A stretch of 64,000 nucleotides of DNA from Paenibacillus sp. FSL R7-0204 (GTDB lineage Bacteria > Bacillota > Bacilli > Paenibacillales > Paenibacillaceae): contig NZ_JBBOCA010000001.1 in the NCBI RefSeq assembly GCF_038002225.1, positions 3,844,001-3,908,000 on the forward strand. The letters are read 5' to 3'. The position numbers and the translations under genes were made by a program. Shown here piece by piece: positions 63,411 through 64,000 of the stretch. The notes under the pieces are model-generated. The model was not told the DNA's origin and searched no databases. It saw nothing but the letters and a program-made list of their open reading frames with translations. Each line of letters starts with the position of its first letter. Within the stretch, counting starts at the first letter, position 1.

Positions 63411-64000
63411 CTACCATAGACTTGTCTCGCTGACCCGGCGGCTGATGTAATTGGCGCTATAGATGAAGATCAGACTGATGATGCCCATGAACAGGTCGAT
63501 CGAAGCGCCATAGCTGAAGTTCCCCTGTTCCATCCCGACCCGGTATACATACGTGCTGATAATGTCGGCCGTATCGTAGATCGCCGGGTTCTGCATCAGG
63601 AACACCTTCTCGAAGCCAATCTCCAGCACCTTGCCGATGTTCAGAATCAGCGTGATGACAATCGCCGGCGAGATGCCGGGCAACGTGACATGCCATATTT
63701 TGCGCATCCGGCTGGCCCCGTCCATATCGGCCGCTTCATAGAGCTGCGGGTCAATTGCCGTCAATGCCGCCAGATAGATGATGGTCTCCCAGCCGATATG
63801 CTGCCAGATCTCCGACAGAACATAGATCCCCCGGAACATTCCCGGCTCATTCATGAAGTTAACCGGTCCGATCCCGAAGGTGCCCAGCAGATTGTTAATC
63901 AGCCCGCCTGTCGGCGACAGGAACATAATGACCATGCTCGCCACAATGACGTTGGAGATGAAATGCGGCAGATAGCTGACGGTCTGGACGAATTTTTTGA
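63411..64000 (-). CDS. Sugar ABC transporter permease, LplB/YteP type (partial)
   Basis: The last 195 codons; the start lies beyond base 64000. Shows KKFVQTVSYLPHFISNVIV at the window edge, the EAA loop YEAADMDGASRMRKIWHVTLP and C-terminal helices ending in RRVSETSLW, all typical of LplB-type permeases. Partner of the LplC-like permease and the binding lipoprotein. Confidence 0.93.
   Translation of the reverse strand, partial: KKFVQTVSYLPHFISNVIVASMVIMFLSPTGGLINNLLGTFGIGPVNFMNEPGMFRGIYVLSEIWQHIGWETIIYLAALTAIDPQLYEAADMDGASRMRKIWHVTLPGISPAIVITLILNIGKVLEIGFEKVFLMQNPAIYDTADIISTYVYRVGMEQGNFSYGASIDLFMGIISLIFIYSANYISRRVSETSLW

Overview
The window looks like a Paenibacillus-type, spore-forming Gram-positive chromosome. 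The signs are strong AGGAGG ribosome sites, frequent TTG/GTG starts, a Spo0E-like phosphatase, an AloR/AloP-like peptide pheromone pair, an OpuD-type betaine carrier and LplABC-type sugar transporters. Every confidently called protein gene except one small XRE-type regulator lies on the minus strand, so the window reads right to left. No rRNA, tRNA, CRISPR array or insertion sequence was seen.

Bases 1-20153 are part of a hybrid PKS/NRPS cluster that continues past base 1. Transcription order: KS with degenerate AT and carrier (20153-17493); a starter-C/A(Asn)/T/E NRPS (17491-13019); a ClbP/ZmaM-like membrane D-asparaginyl peptidase (13005-11440); a type II thioesterase (11443-10736); a C-A-T-KS-AT-KR-DH-ER-ACP megasynthase (10724-813); and the start of another KS protein (808-1). 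The starter C domain, Asn signature, epimerase and three-helix S12 peptidase together indicate an N-acyl-D-Asn prodrug that is cleaved during export.

Bases 20154-35500 carry an AT-rich cluster leader, a PAF-acetylhydrolase-like membrane hydrolase, an ABC-2-type exporter pair, opuD, a MazG-like protein, an LRR protein, a methyltransferase preceded by a small ORF, a truncated SDR, an ABC exporter, a GNAT and a NitT/TauT-type ABC importer lacking a binding protein. That importer is preceded by a 41-codon leader ORF and an intrinsic attenuator.

Bases 35442-45978 hold a large membrane protein of unknown function, a LanFEG-like ABC system with its own two-component system and Spo0E-like protein, the AloR/AloP-like quorum-sensing pair, the XRE regulator, and a decayed TetR-SDR operon. 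The TetR gene appears to have lost its start codon and the SDR is truncated.

Bases 45979-64000 are carbohydrate and cell-envelope functions: a GH127 enzyme, a YtrA/YtrB-like GntR-ABC operon with a recognisable promoter and operator, and an amino-sugar locus. That locus comprises a sugar ABC transporter, a secreted GH18-like protein, nagB, nagA, GH20 and nagZ. A 17-copy, 51-bp tandem array of hairpins fills the whole gap between nagA and the GH20 gene.
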